Source of the DNA: Kentomonas sorsogonicus
Lineage: Eukaryota > Euglenozoa > Kinetoplastea > Trypanosomatida > Trypanosomatidae
Direction of reading: 5' to 3'
Length of the DNA: 64,000 bases
Assembly (NCBI GenBank): GCA_030347455.1
Contig: JAQOSZ010000039.1
Coordinates: forward strand, 1 to 64,000
Part shown: one piece after another, positions 28,450-39,213 of the stretch
Layout of the letters: each line of letters opens with the position of its first letter
Numbering within the stretch: the stretch's first letter is position 1
The notes under the pieces: generated by a model
What the model saw: the letters and a program-made list of their open reading frames with translations, nothing else
The model's database searches: none
Told to the model about the DNA's origin: nothing
Made by a program: the position numbers and the translations under genes

Positions 28450-29820
28450 CTACGGACACTCGACAGTGAGGCCCGGGCTTAGGCGCGTGTCCCACACACG
28501 ATACAGCGGTGCCCGCGGCGGCCCCTGGCGCTGCACCTGCTCATGGATCATCGGCATCTCCTCGGGAAACATGCGGTGGATACACAGGGAGTTGGGACTA
28601 ACTTCACGGCTGTTTGGAAGACGGGACACGTCGTGCAGAAAGCAAAGATCGAGTCCAACATAGAAGATGTTGTCCGCGCGCGCGTTGAGGCTCACGAAGC
28701 GGCCAATCAACATGTCTTCTATGTTTACTCGGTGCTCAACATACACCTCTTTCATCTTTATGTCGGGGGGGCCAAGCAGCGCGCTCAGCATGTGCGGCTC
28801 GTTGCGGAACACGGCGTCGACGGCCTCCGAGCCTAGAATGTACAACAGACCCCAATAGAAGAGCTCCCCGTCTCTGCCGTGAATGTAACCCCAGTACAGC
28901 TTCTTGAGGTGCTCCGGCGTCACGGCGATCGGGTGTCGGAGAGTCGCCAGCGCGTCCAGGTGGCCCACAATGAGCGACGGACGCATATAAGAGTCGTCAT
29001 CGGCTTTTGCATAGTACGAGGCACGGGGGAACTGCCGGCGCGCAAAAGCAAACCACGTCGCGACCTTTTGCGACATCGTGAACTCCGCCGTCAGCCCGCG
29101 CTTGCGGCCCACACCACACTGCTCGCCGTCCTCCACCTGACAAAGCGGGGGGTCACGCACGTTCAGAATCCACAGAATGTCCGCCGCAGTCTCCGCCTCG
29201 CCGCGCAGCGCGTCGCTGGGCCCTCTGCCGGCGCGCGTGTGGTGCTCGGCAAGCACAGACACCACCAGCATCCGCCCCTCGAAGTTGTTCGCGCGCCGAG
29301 CCATGTGGGGGTCTGACATCCACGTCGCGCGGTGCAGCGGCCGCATCCGCCGCCCCCGCAGGTTGTCCGTCGACTGCGCGCCGACAACGACCGTGTACGG
29401 CGCCTGCGTCGGGCCGACGCTGCCATCCGCGCTCAGCGCCCACCTCCACGCCGCGCACGCCGCCGGGCCGCCCGTCACCGCACACAGCGGCGCCGCCCTG
29501 CTGCTGAGGTTCTGCATCAGCGTCCGCGCAAGCGTGTGATTGAAAGTTGGGTGGAATGCCGCCCGCCGCGCCATCTCCGCCGACAGGGGTGCGGGAGGCG
29601 GCGCGGGAGGCGGCGCGGGAGGCGGCGCGGGAGGCGGCGCGGGGTACATGCAGACAACAAGAGCGGCGAGAAACAGCGCGAGAGGCAGCGAGAGACACGC
29701 CAGCCGACGCCGGGAGAGCCTCCCGACAACTCTGATTGAGGAGAATTTTCTTCTGAAGAGGTGAATCTCCTTGCTGGGAGGAAGATCGCTTCGGTTAGCG
29801 GCAGACTCACGCTTACGCAT
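28450..29820 (-). CDS. Family B beta-1,3-glycosyltransferase-like protein, copy B3 with proline-rich stem
   Basis: Intact 456-aa type II membrane glycosyltransferase starting MRKRESAANR. The anchor (about LSLPLALFLAALVVCMY) is followed by a stem of repeated APPP units, encoded by a 12-base tandem repeat and absent from B1 and B2. The catalytic domain has KADDDSY and IEDMLIGRF and is a mix: the middle loop (TAEFTMSQKV) matches B2, while IEDMLIGRF matches B1. This patchwork points to exchange among B copies. The stem repeat probably changes the spacing between membrane and catalytic domain. Substrate unknown. Confidence 0.8.
   Translation of the reverse strand: MRKRESAANRSDLPPSKEIHLFRRKFSSIRVVGRLSRRRLACLSLPLALFLAALVVCMYPAPPPAPPPAPPPAPPPAPLSAEMARRAAFHPTFNHTLARTLMQNLSSRAAPLCAVTGGPAACAAWRWALSADGSVGPTQAPYTVVVGAQSTDNLRGRRMRPLHRATWMSDPHMARRANNFEGRMLVVSVLAEHHTRAGRGPSDALRGEAETAADILWILNVRDPPLCQVEDGEQCGVGRKRGLTAEFTMSQKVATWFAFARRQFPRASYYAKADDDSYMRPSLIVGHLDALATLRHPIAVTPEHLKKLYWGYIHGRDGELFYWGLLYILGSEAVDAVFRNEPHMLSALLGPPDIKMKEVYVEHRVNIEDMLIGRFVSLNARADNIFYVGLDLCFLHDVSRLPNSREVSPNSLCIHRMFPEEMPMIHEQVQRQGPPRAPLYRVWDTRLSPGLTVECP
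29588..29643. repeat. 12-base minisatellite in B3 stem
   Basis: Four to five tandem copies of a unit close to gcgggaggcggc, kept in frame and encoding repeated Ala-Pro-Pro-Pro on the minus strand. B1 and B2 have Ser-rich sequence there instead. Confidence 0.9.
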
Positions 29821-30235
29821 CGCAACACACACTCAGAGGGACTCCAGAAGGAAAGTTATGCGGGACGGCGAGCACGTAATAGGAATACAGATACTCTTTA
29901 CTGATACAAAAGTCAGGAGGAGAAGGGGAGAGGAAATAGGATAAATGGGTGCGTAGTAATCATGACGATAGTGTAACCGTCACTTTCAGCAAACATAGAG
30001 CAGCGGAGACTACATAGACACAGCCCGCCGTGCCCGTTTCCAACAAGACCGACGCGCCGCTGCAACCAGTGGCGCAAGGCAAGCACCGCCCGGCTCGGTA
30101 CACCACAGAACAAGATAATAGTGAGGAAAAATACATGTTTGTTGGTTCTGCACTGCAGGAGTCCACTCATTCACGCAGGACAGGGACTGCTGAACGTTGC
30201 ATGTCGAAAATAATAATAATAATAATAGTAATGAC
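29821..30235. repeat. L-type spacer, copy 3 (B3 5' flank)
   Basis: Near-exact copy of 19390-19804. It adjoins a full-length A gene (A5) rather than a short copy. The candidate trans-splice acceptor AG is at 29901-29902 after the pyrimidine tract at about 29913-29942. Confidence 0.85.
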
Positions 30236-32515
30236 TCACCTGCGACCCGCCGCCGCCCACAGCAGCTCGGCGTCCTTCCCCGAGTCGCCCAGCGGCACCA
30301 GATCGGGTTTTGTCGCCGGCAGGCACCCCAGCTCGCGCGTCGACCGCCGTATCAGCTCCTCCGTCACCGCCCGCCCGGTGCCCTCCCCGCCGCGGTACGC
30401 GTCCACGTCCCCGCACGCGCCCACCAGCCGCCACACGCGCAGCGGCGGCAGCAGCTCCGTCAGCCGCGCCAGCTCGCAGGCGGCGCGCGTGTGGTTCACG
30501 AGCGGGTGCAGCACAGGGTACATCTGCGGCAGGAGGTACAGATAGTGCGCGAGGCTGAGCTCCTTCTCCTCGCCCGCGAAGTGCCACAGCAGCGGGCGCG
30601 TGCCTACCAGATCACTGCGCGGCGGAAAGGAGGCGGGAGAGTCCCCCGTGATGAGCGCCGCCGCGCGGAGAAACGAGAGGCTGGAGCACGTCCCGTGTGT
30701 CTCCGCCTCGTCCGCGCGGCACGCGAAGCTGTGCTTCTGCGGGCTCAGAATAACCACGTGCTCGTTCAGCAGATTGCCGAGGGGAGAGCGCGTCAGGGGC
30801 GGGGGCTGCAGGGCATTGTTAGCAGACGCAGCGGAACGGCCACCCTGGATGGTGCGCCGCCGCCGCTCCTCGAAGCGCCGCGCCATCGCCTCGTCATACG
30901 GACGCAGCGCTCCGTAGTTGGCCACCGCGTGCCGCGCGTGCGGAGGGTAGGTCGCGTTGCAGATGTACGTCGCGGCTCTGCTTCCCACCGTGCTTTTGCG
31001 CAGCATCACCTGAGCGAAAATCGTGTGGGCGTCCACCATCATGATTGCGTCCGGCAGCCGCCGCGACGCCCCGTCACTGTCCGCTGCGCCGGACCGTATG
31101 AAGGAGAACTCGAGCGCCGGGTCATAGTCGCCGGCGACCTTCCGTGCAACCTCATTCTCGTCCTTTGTCAGCAGCTCAGCCGCCGCCGACGGCTGCGCGG
31201 TGCTCTGATCACCCGCGTACTCCACGGCGAGGGGGCCGTCTGAGCGGTACTCGCGCAGTCGGTTGTGCATGTACAGCAGGCCGACGAGGGTCTGGTCGTT
31301 GGTGTCGTCGCGGTGGGCGCCGGTCTTGTGCTTCGGGCTCCCCGGTATCGGGTACGTGCAGTTCTCCGCACGGCAGGTGGGCAGCGTGTAGACGAGATTC
31401 TGGGCGGCGAGCAGCATGCGTCGCAGCGCCCACACGCGAGCCAGAAAGAAGCCGGTGTTAAACTTGAACATGGTCGAGGTGTCATCCGCAGCGGTGGCGT
31501 AGTCGCCTCTCCCGTCCCCCGTTGAGGCACTCCCGCTACCGCGGCGGCCTCGGTAGTACTTCTGCTGCCGCAGGAAGGCATTGTGCAGCGTGAAGATTTC
31601 CTCAAAGTACTCGAGGCACTTTCCCCCTATTCCGATAACAAAGCAGTTGTCCTCCCCGTTAACGATAAAAGGCGCCAGCGCGGAGCCCGTGCGCACGTCC
31701 CGCGTGTACCGCGTCCACCGCGCGCTGTCCGCCGCCTCCCGCGGGTCGCGCGTCGTCATGCGCTGGTGCTCCGCCGCGCTGTGCGCCGTCACGCTCGCGA
31801 AGGAGCGCACAACATTATACATATCGGCGTCGCCAGAGTAGATCAGATCGGTGTCAGCGAACGTGACCACGTCCTCGTCGTTCAGCTTGTCGAGGATGCT
31901 CACAAAGTAATTGGGGTTCTCACTCGCCAGCAAGAAGCCCACCGTCGGCCCGAAGTACGTCACGTAGGAGAAGTGCTTCCACCCGCCGCCGACGCACTCT
32001 ACGCGGAAACCGGAGAGCGCCGCCGTCAGCGCAGAGAGGCGCGTGTAATCGTTTATATGAGAGCACCACGCAAAGAACTTGGCCTTGACGGTGCGTATGT
32101 TGTCCTCTGGGTGCTGCGCCACCGACGGCCCCCCGTACACGTACGACGGCGGCCCCCGCTCGCGCCGCAGCGCCTGGTCCACCTCGACCGAGTTGAAGCG
32201 CTCGTAGGAGCGCCGGATGTTCGCCGCCAGCTGCGCAACGGGTAAACCGAAAAGAGACTCCTCCGTCGCGGACGGGCAGTTGGCGGTGGTGAACGTTGGC
32301 GGCACGACTTTTGGCGTCCGATCAGCAGCGCACTGAAAGAGCACTACAATGAGAATAAGGAACATGAGTAACGCGACGCCGCGAAACTTGGACAATTTTC
32401 CGAGACGCACGCGTTTCCGCTTTACGGTCGCCAATTTTGTGACGATGCCGCCATTGATGGCGGGAGCTCGTTTGGGAATGGGGTAGGTGACCACCTCCTC
32501 CGTTTCTGAGTTCAT
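30236..32515 (-). CDS. Family A glycosyltransferase, copy A5
   Basis: Intact 759-aa enzyme starting MNSETEEVVTYPIPK; an in-frame upstream Met would add pyrimidine-tract residues and is less likely. The anchor is about VALLMFLILIVVLFQCAA. The catalytic domain is of the A2 type (VTFADTDLIYSGDADMY), but the patch before it reads SENPNYFVSILDKL, a third variant. From about residue 280 to the end it is almost the same as A2. Its C-terminus ends AAAGRR, TGA, matching psi-1 and psi-3, because it is joined to an L-type flank. The N-terminal third therefore follows A4/A6 and the rest follows A2. Confidence 0.8.
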   Translation of the reverse strand: MNSETEEVVTYPIPKRAPAINGGIVTKLATVKRKRVRLGKLSKFRGVALLMFLILIVVLFQCAADRTPKVVPPTFTTANCPSATEESLFGLPVAQLAANIRRSYERFNSVEVDQALRRERGPPSYVYGGPSVAQHPEDNIRTVKAKFFAWCSHINDYTRLSALTAALSGFRVECVGGGWKHFSYVTYFGPTVGFLLASENPNYFVSILDKLNDEDVVTFADTDLIYSGDADMYNVVRSFASVTAHSAAEHQRMTTRDPREAADSARWTRYTRDVRTGSALAPFIVNGEDNCFVIGIGGKCLEYFEEIFTLHNAFLRQQKYYRGRRGSGSASTGDGRGDYATAADDTSTMFKFNTGFFLARVWALRRMLLAAQNLVYTLPTCRAENCTYPIPGSPKHKTGAHRDDTNDQTLVGLLYMHNRLREYRSDGPLAVEYAGDQSTAQPSAAAELLTKDENEVARKVAGDYDPALEFSFIRSGAADSDGASRRLPDAIMMVDAHTIFAQVMLRKSTVGSRAATYICNATYPPHARHAVANYGALRPYDEAMARRFEERRRRTIQGGRSAASANNALQPPPLTRSPLGNLLNEHVVILSPQKHSFACRADEAETHGTCSSLSFLRAAALITGDSPASFPPRSDLVGTRPLLWHFAGEEKELSLAHYLYLLPQMYPVLHPLVNHTRAACELARLTELLPPLRVWRLVGACGDVDAYRGGEGTGRAVTEELIRRSTRELGCLPATKPDLVPLGDSGKDAELLWAAAGRR

Positions 32516-33240
32516 TGTGGAGCGGGGCGGGGGATTTGTGGGAAAAAAGGAGAGAGTGGAAATGCTGGAGGCGTGTTGAAACGTCACTGAAGTACTCGTG
32601 CTCTTTGACGGGCAAAGGAAGTAGGAAGCAAGATCGGAATAAGAGGACGATGGAAAGTGAAAAAGAAAAGATGCATGACGCACTCATGGAGGAGAGAGGA
32701 GAAAGAAAGTATTTGAGGAAGTGACGCTCCTCACGAGAAACCGCTCGTATTCCACTCTTGACAGCACCACTGCAATTATTTGCATGCATCAGGTCCGCAG
32801 CGCAAAGCGCCGCTCAAATAAAAGCGCAAGAGAAGAGGGGCATTAATCGGGTGAAAAAAAACGTGTAAAGGAACACAATGGCCTCATACGATCTTATTTT
32901 ACACCAGCAGAAGAGAGGGTGGAAAGAAAAGGAAAAAGAAAGCTCAAAGGGAGAGAAGAAAGGAAATACGTAGAGTTCAACTAAAAGTTGAGGAACCAAT
33001 ACGATAGCAATGCACTATTCAAAAAGAAGTGTACTCTCTCGATCGTACGCAGTCTCGAGAAGTATTCAGGAAGCTGACGCTCCATTCCAGAAGTGAGGGT
33101 GCGTTTGGGGGAAGAGGAGGGAGGGGAAAGACGGGCTGTGGCCCATCAGCAAAGCCACACCTCCCACGCTGCGTCGCTTGCAGCCTTGCTGATGTTCCTT
33201 CGGCTCAACTGATGAGACCATCTCTGATTGTTTCCCCTCC
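32516..33240. repeat. M-type spacer, copy 3 (A5 5' flank)
   Basis: Same spacer type as 14319-14995, with about 50 extra bases near 33130-33185 that are also present at 39105-39160. A gene-strand pyrimidine tract ends near 32607, a plausible trans-splice signal for A5. No gene seen. Confidence 0.8.
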
Positions 33241-34430
33241 TCACACAACTGCCCACAGCAGCTCGGCGTCGTTCCCCGAGTCGCCCAGCGGCACCAGATC
33301 GGGTTTTGTCGCCGGCAGGCACCCCAGCTCGCGCGTCGACCGCCGTATCAGCTCCTCCGTCACCGCCCGCCCGGTGCCCTCCCCGCCGCGGTACGCGTCC
33401 ACGTCCCCGCACGCGCCCACCAGCCGCCACACGCGCAGCGGCGGCAGCAGCTCCGTCAGCCGCGCCAGCTCGCAGGCGGCGCGCGTGTGGTTCACGAGCG
33501 GGTGCAGCACAGGGTACATCTGCGGCAGGAGGTACAGATAGTGCGCGAGGCTGAGCTCCTTCTCCTCGCCCGCGAAGTGCCACAGCAGCGGGCGCGTGCC
33601 TACCAGATCACTGCGCGGCGGAAAGGTGGCGGGAGAGTCCCCCGTGATGAGCGCCGCCGCGCGGAGAAACGAGAGGCTGGAGCACGTCCCGTGTGTCTCC
33701 GCCTCGTCCGCGCGGCACGCGAAGGTGTGCTTCTGCGGGCTCAGAATAACCACGTGCTCGTTCAGCAGATTGCCGAGGGGAGAGCGCGTCAGGGGCGGGG
33801 GCTGCAGGGCATTGTTAGCAGACGCAGCGGAACGGCCGCCCTGGATGGTGCGCCGCCGCCGCTCCTCGAAGCGCCGCGCCATCGCCTCGTCATACGGACG
33901 CAGCGCTCCGTAGTTGGCCACCGCGTGCCGCGCGTGCGGAGGGTAGGTCGCGTTGCAGATGTACGTCGCGGCTCTGCTTCCCACCGTGCTTTTGCGCAGC
34001 ATCACCTGAGCGAAAATCGTGTGGACGTCCACCATCATGATTGCGTCCGGCAGCCGCCGCGACGCCCCGTCACTGTCCGCTGCGCCGGACCGTATGAAGG
34101 AGAACTCGAGCGCCGGGTCATAGTCGCCGGCGACCTTCCGTGCAACCTCATTCTCGTCCTCTGTCAGCAGCGCAGCGGCCGCCGACGGCTGCGCGGTGCT
34201 CTCATCACCCGCGTACTCCACGGCGAGGGGGCCGTCTGAGCGGTACTCGCGCAGTCGGTTGTGCATGTACAGCAGGCCGACGAGGGTCTGGTCGTTGGTG
34301 TCGTCGCGGTGGGCGCCAGTCCTGTGCCTCGGGCTCCCCGGTATCGGGTACGTGCAGTCCTTCGCGGAAACCGGAGAGCGCCGCCGTCAGCGCATGTAAT
34401 CGTTTATCTCGGAGCTTCACGCAAAGAACT
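33241..34430 (-). pseudogene. Short family A copy psi-5
   Basis: C-terminal half open for 341 codons from an internal Met, ending LLWAVV. It has the common deletion junction at 34365/34366 and the similarity limit near 34430. A few private substitutions are present, such as GNDAELLW for GKDAELLW, which is shared with the scrap at 39214. Confidence 0.8.
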
Positions 34431-35882
34431 TGGAGCTTTGGCGCACTCCAGCGCAAGGAAAGCATTAAGCATTGTAAATAGCAGCAACTGAAAGATAAAG
34501 AGGTGCGCAACGTAGACAACAGAGCAATCTGTCCTAATCCTTTGTTGCGTACGGGCGGCGAAGGGATGGAAGAGAGGAGCAGAGTGAGTATATCTGTTAT
34601 AAAGATAGAGATATCATGAGAAGGCCCAGGTTCACTCATAACCACTCTTCCAGAATCGTAGCACTTCCAACTTCGCTCACCGTTAATGACAATGTATTTT
34701 TCACGTTTTAGATTTATATGATATTTTAAACTTACGAAGCGCACGTCTGCGCACTCCATGACCCCATTCACCGAACCTCCGCGGCAGGAAGCGCAGCGTA
34801 GGGGGTTATGGAGGACGGGTTTTCCCGCTGACAGCGACTTCAAGGATGAAACAAGGAAGTAAAATTACGAGGAATTACTCAAGAGAAAAAAAAATGTGGA
34901 GTCATAGAGATAGATTGCTGAACATTTTCACACAGAATCACGCATAGGTGCAGGTTGTTGTTTCTGTTATTTTTGTTTTATTATCTCGTGTCTGTGCGTG
35001 TCGCTACTGAACTTAAATCATGGAGCGTTCATCCAGGAGTGTTCATTGTATAGTAAAGCTGTCAGCGATGGCATCTCTCCTAAAAAGATGAGATGCAGTG
35101 AACAGTGAAATAAGATTGAAACGCTAATAGAGATGCTCTTGAACCGAAAAAAATAAATAAATAAATGGATTTGAAAAATAAGATTTTTTTTACAATAATA
35201 ATAATAATAGTAGTAAAATTTAAAAAACGATGAGCTTGCGCAAAAAGCCGGATTTCTGGAGGAGAGAGAGGGAAGTGCGGAATCGTCGGATCATTCGTAA
35301 GCGAGAAACCACGGCCCTCTATAAAATAAAAGAAGCTTTTCGACGAGCATTTTTTTGTGTAAAGGTATATATCTTCAGCAGAACGCAAAGTGAAGAAAAA
35401 AAAGAAAAAGAAGAGAAAGTAACAAAGGTAAAAAGGTAAAAAGGTCTTTACAGAGTTTGCTGTTTGCAGTTCTCCGCCGTTTTGTAGAGGTGACATAGCC
35501 TTTCGAAATATATAGATAGACCTTGACGAAGAAAAGAAAGCACACACAGGCGTAACACCCAGAGAGAACGGAGGGGAAAGTAGAGGTCGAGTGAGGCATC
35601 TCCATCCACACGCAAACACACAGGAGTGTGTTATCCCTTCATTAGAAGTGTTCAGACCACAGCTCCAATAGCACGACGGGATGGGAGGCCCATCTCGCAC
35701 ACACGCAGAGATGGTTAACCAGCTGGTCAGAACAGTAATCAAATGAAGCGCCCACGAACAGAAGAAGGGCACGACGCTTCACAGCTGCGCTTCACTAATG
35801 TACGGTGGAGATGACTCGCCGCGGACGGATCTTTCACCACGAATGGTGAGCCCGCCAGCCGGCGCCGCGCACAGGGCCCTGC
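34431..35882. repeat. I-type spacer, copy 5
   Basis: Near-identical to the other I spacers, with the ~120-base element at about 34731-34845. It lies upstream of psi-5 and downstream of A6. No gene seen. Confidence 0.8.
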
Positions 35883-38156
35883 TTACTTGCGACCCGCCGC
35901 CGCCCACAGCAGCTCGGCGTCCTTCCCCGAGTCGCCCAGCGGCACCAGATCGGGTTTTGTCGCCGGCAGGCACCCCAGCTCGCGCGTCGACCGCCGTATC
36001 AGCTCCTCCGTCACCGCCCGCCCGGTGCCCTCCCCGCCGCGGTACGCGTCCACGTCCCCGCACGCGCCCACCAGCCGCCACACGCGCAGCGGCGGCAGCA
36101 GCTCCGTCAGCCGCGCCAGCTCGCAGGCGGCGCGCGTGTGGTTCACGAGCGGGTGCAGCACAGGGTACATCTGCGGCAGGAGGTACAGATAGTGCGCGAG
36201 GCTGAGCTCCTTCTCCTCGCCCGCGAAGTGCCACAGCAGCGGGCGCGTGCCTACCAGATCACTGCGCGGCGGAAAGGAGGCGGGAGAGTCCCCCGTGATG
36301 AGCGCCGCCGCGCGGAGAAACGAGAGGCTGGAGCACGTCCCGTGTGTCTCCGCCTCGTCCGCGCGGCACGCGAAGCTGTGCTTCTGCGGGCTCAGAATAA
36401 CCACGTGCTCGTTCAGCAGATTGCCGAGGGGAGAGCGCGTCAGGGGCGGGGGCTGCAGGGCATTGTTAGCAGACGCAGCGGAACGGCCACCCTGGATGGT
36501 GCGCCGCCGCCGCTCCTCGAAGCGCCGCGCCATCGCCTCGTCATACGGACGCAGCGCTCCGTAGTTGGCCACCGCGTGCCGCGCGTGCGGAGGGTAGGTC
36601 GCGTTGCAGATGTACGTCGCGGCTCTGCTTCCCACCGTGCTTTTGCGCAGCATCACCTGAGCGAAAATCGTGTGGGCGTCCACCATCATGATTGCGTCCG
36701 GCAGCCGCCGCGACGCCCCGTCACTGTCCGCTGCGCCGGACCGTATGAAGGAGAACTCGAGCGCCGGGTCATAGTCGCCGGCGACCTTCCGTGCAACCTC
36801 ATTCTCGTCCTTTGTCAGCAGCTCAGCCGCCGCCGACGGCTGCGCGGTGCTCTGATCACCCGCGTACTCCACGGCGAGGGGGCCGTCTGAGCGGTACTCC
36901 CGCAGTCGGTTGTGCATGTACAGCAGGCCGACGAGGGTCTGGTCGTTGGTGTCGTCGCGGTGGGCGCCGGTCTTGTGCTTCGGGCTCCCCGGTATCGGGT
37001 ACGTGCAGTTCTCCGCACGGCAGGTGGGCAGCGTGTAGACGAGATTCTGGGCGGCGAGCAGCATGCGTCGCAGCGCCCACACGCGAGCCAGAAAGAAGCC
37101 GGTGTTAAACTTGAACATGGTCGAGGTGTCATCCGCAGCGGTGGCGTAGTCGCCTCTCCCGTCACCCGCTGAGGCACTCCCGCTCCCGCGGCGGCCTCGG
37201 TAGTACTTCTGCTGCCGCAGGAAGGCATTGTGCAGCGTGAAGATTTCCTCAAAGTACTCGAGGCACTTTCCCCCTATTCCGATCACAAAGCAGTTGTCCT
37301 CCCCGTTAACGATAAAAGGCGCCAGCGCGGAGCCCGTGCGCACGTCCCGCGTGTACCGCGTCCACCGCGCGCTGTCCGCCGCCTCCCGCGGGTCGCGCGT
37401 CGTCATGCGCTCGTGCTCCGCCGCGCTGTGCGCCGTCACGCTCGCAAAGGACCGCACAACATTATACATATCGGCGTTGCCAGAGTAGATCAGATCGGTG
37501 TCAGCGAACGTCACCACGTCCTCGTCGTTCAGCTGGTCGAGAATGCTCACAAAGTAGTTGGGGTTCTCGCTCGCCAGCAGGTAGCCCACCGTCGGCCCAA
37601 AGTACGTCACGTAGGAGAAGTGCTTCCACCCGCCGCCGACGCACTCTACGCGGAAACCGGAGAGCGCCGCCGTCAGCGCAGAGAGGCGCGTGTAATCGTT
37701 TATATGAGAGCACCACGCAAAGAACTTGGCCTTGACGGTGCGTATGTTGTCCTCCGGGTGCTGCGCCGCGGACGCCCCGTACACGTACGACGGCGGCCCC
37801 CGCTCGCGCCGCAGCGCCTGGTCCACCTCGACCGAGTTGAAGCGCTCGTAGGAACGCCGGATGTTCGCCGCCAGCTGCGCAACGGGTAAACCGAAAAGAG
37901 ACTCCTCCGTCGCGGACGGGCAGTTGGCGGTGAACGTTGGCGGCACGACTTTTGGCTTTCGATAAGCAACGCACTGAAAGAGCACTACAATGAGAATAAG
38001 GAACATGAGTAACGCGACGCCGCGAAACTTGGACAATTTTCCGAGACGCACGCGTTTCCGCTTTACGGTCGCTGCTTTTGTGACGATGCCGCCATTGATG
38101 GCGGGAGCTCGTTTGGGAATGGGGTAGGTGACCACCTCCTCCGTTTCTGAGTTCAT
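35883..38156 (-). CDS. Family A glycosyltransferase, copy A6
   Basis: Intact 757-aa enzyme, start MNSETEEVVTYPIPK. The tail and anchor are nearly those of A5, with a small change after the anchor (VAYRKPKVVPP) and one residue fewer before TANCPS. The catalytic region has EDVVTFADTDLIYSGNADMY preceded by SENPNYFVSILDQL, another combination of the variable patch. The C-terminal half is nearly identical to A2, and the end is AAAGRK, TAA with an I-type flank. It is the first full-length A gene in the direction of transcription. Confidence 0.8.
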   Translation of the reverse strand: MNSETEEVVTYPIPKRAPAINGGIVTKAATVKRKRVRLGKLSKFRGVALLMFLILIVVLFQCVAYRKPKVVPPTFTANCPSATEESLFGLPVAQLAANIRRSYERFNSVEVDQALRRERGPPSYVYGASAAQHPEDNIRTVKAKFFAWCSHINDYTRLSALTAALSGFRVECVGGGWKHFSYVTYFGPTVGYLLASENPNYFVSILDQLNDEDVVTFADTDLIYSGNADMYNVVRSFASVTAHSAAEHERMTTRDPREAADSARWTRYTRDVRTGSALAPFIVNGEDNCFVIGIGGKCLEYFEEIFTLHNAFLRQQKYYRGRRGSGSASAGDGRGDYATAADDTSTMFKFNTGFFLARVWALRRMLLAAQNLVYTLPTCRAENCTYPIPGSPKHKTGAHRDDTNDQTLVGLLYMHNRLREYRSDGPLAVEYAGDQSTAQPSAAAELLTKDENEVARKVAGDYDPALEFSFIRSGAADSDGASRRLPDAIMMVDAHTIFAQVMLRKSTVGSRAATYICNATYPPHARHAVANYGALRPYDEAMARRFEERRRRTIQGGRSAASANNALQPPPLTRSPLGNLLNEHVVILSPQKHSFACRADEAETHGTCSSLSFLRAAALITGDSPASFPPRSDLVGTRPLLWHFAGEEKELSLAHYLYLLPQMYPVLHPLVNHTRAACELARLTELLPPLRVWRLVGACGDVDAYRGGEGTGRAVTEELIRRSTRELGCLPATKPDLVPLGDSGKDAELLWAAAGRK

Positions 38157-38304
38157 TGTGGAGCGGGGCGGGGGATTTGTGGGAAAAAAGGAGAGAGTGG
38201 AAATGCTGGAGGCGTGTTGAAACGTCACTGAAGTACTCGTGCTCTTTGACGGGCAAAGGAAGTAGGAAGCAAGATCGGAATAAGAGAACGTTGGAAAGTG
38301 AAAA
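38157..38304. repeat. M-type spacer, copy 4, proximal part
   Basis: This stretch matches the A5 5' flank (32516-32660) closely, including the gene-strand pyrimidine tract near 38248-38290. The match stops abruptly at about 38304. Confidence 0.8.
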
Positions 38305-38825
38305 TACCTTGAGTCGCTTTCACTAGAGGCTTATCTGTTAAGAAGAGAGTAGGGAGAAATTAAGGAAATAGTTAAGTTTATTGTTTTGAACTTACAAGAA
38401 TTTTACGATAATAGAGGATATATCATTTTTATTTACCAAGATGATAGTATTTGTCAAAACGCTTGAATAGCGATGAAGTCATATTTCGACTTGACAATAA
38501 TATCTTAGAAAGTTATGTGTATACAATTATCATTTTTTATTTAATTTTGTATAATGGGTAGAACATTAGTAGACTTACGAAGGGAGGATTCCAAGGATTT
38601 CACAAATCATCGCACCCCGCCTCGTGGGGTTATGGAAGGAGGTGGGATGGTGGGAAACACAAAAGAGTCGATAATTAACTCTCAGTGACAACGACTGTTG
38701 GTAGGAGGTAGCAATGATTGTTTGAGAGACAAGACATATATCACATGTCATGTGCAATCATTTGTTATGCAAATAATCAAGACGTTACATCTCCGTTCAG
38801 GTTTTTTTCCTGGCGCAAGTTTTCA
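38305..38825. other. Unique AT-rich insert/replacement in the fourth M spacer
   Basis: About 520 bases with no counterpart in the other three M spacers replace roughly 200 bases of them. The stretch is very A/T-rich. At about 38573-38710 it holds a degenerate relative of the ~120-base element of the I spacers (acttacgaag, then ggggttatgga, then tgacaacgact). No coding gene is recognisable. Confidence 0.65.
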
Positions 38826-39213
38826 GAAAAACGTGTAAACGAATACAATGGTCTCACACAATCTTTCTTTTTACACCAAGCAGAAGAGAGGGTGGAAAGA
38901 CAAGGAAAAAGAAAGCTCAAAAGGAGAGAAGAAAGGAAATACGTAGAGTTCAACTAAAAGTTGAGGAACCTATACGATAGCAATGCACTATTCGAGAAGA
39001 AGTGTACTCTCTCGATCGTACGCAGCCTCGAGAAGTATTCAGGAAGCTGACGCTCCATTCCAGAAGTGAGGGTGCGTTTGGGGGAAGAGGAGGGAGGGGA
39101 AAGACGGGCTGTGGCCCATCAGCAAAGCCACACCTCCCACGCTGCGTCGCTTGCAGCCTTGCTGATGTTCCTTCGGCTCAACTGATGAGACCATCTCTGA
39201 TTGTTTCCCCTCC
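38826..39213. repeat. M-type spacer, copy 4, distal part
   Basis: This resumes the M-type sequence and is nearly identical to 32850-33240, including the extra ~50-base segment. It ends at the stop codon of the last family A scrap. Confidence 0.8.
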
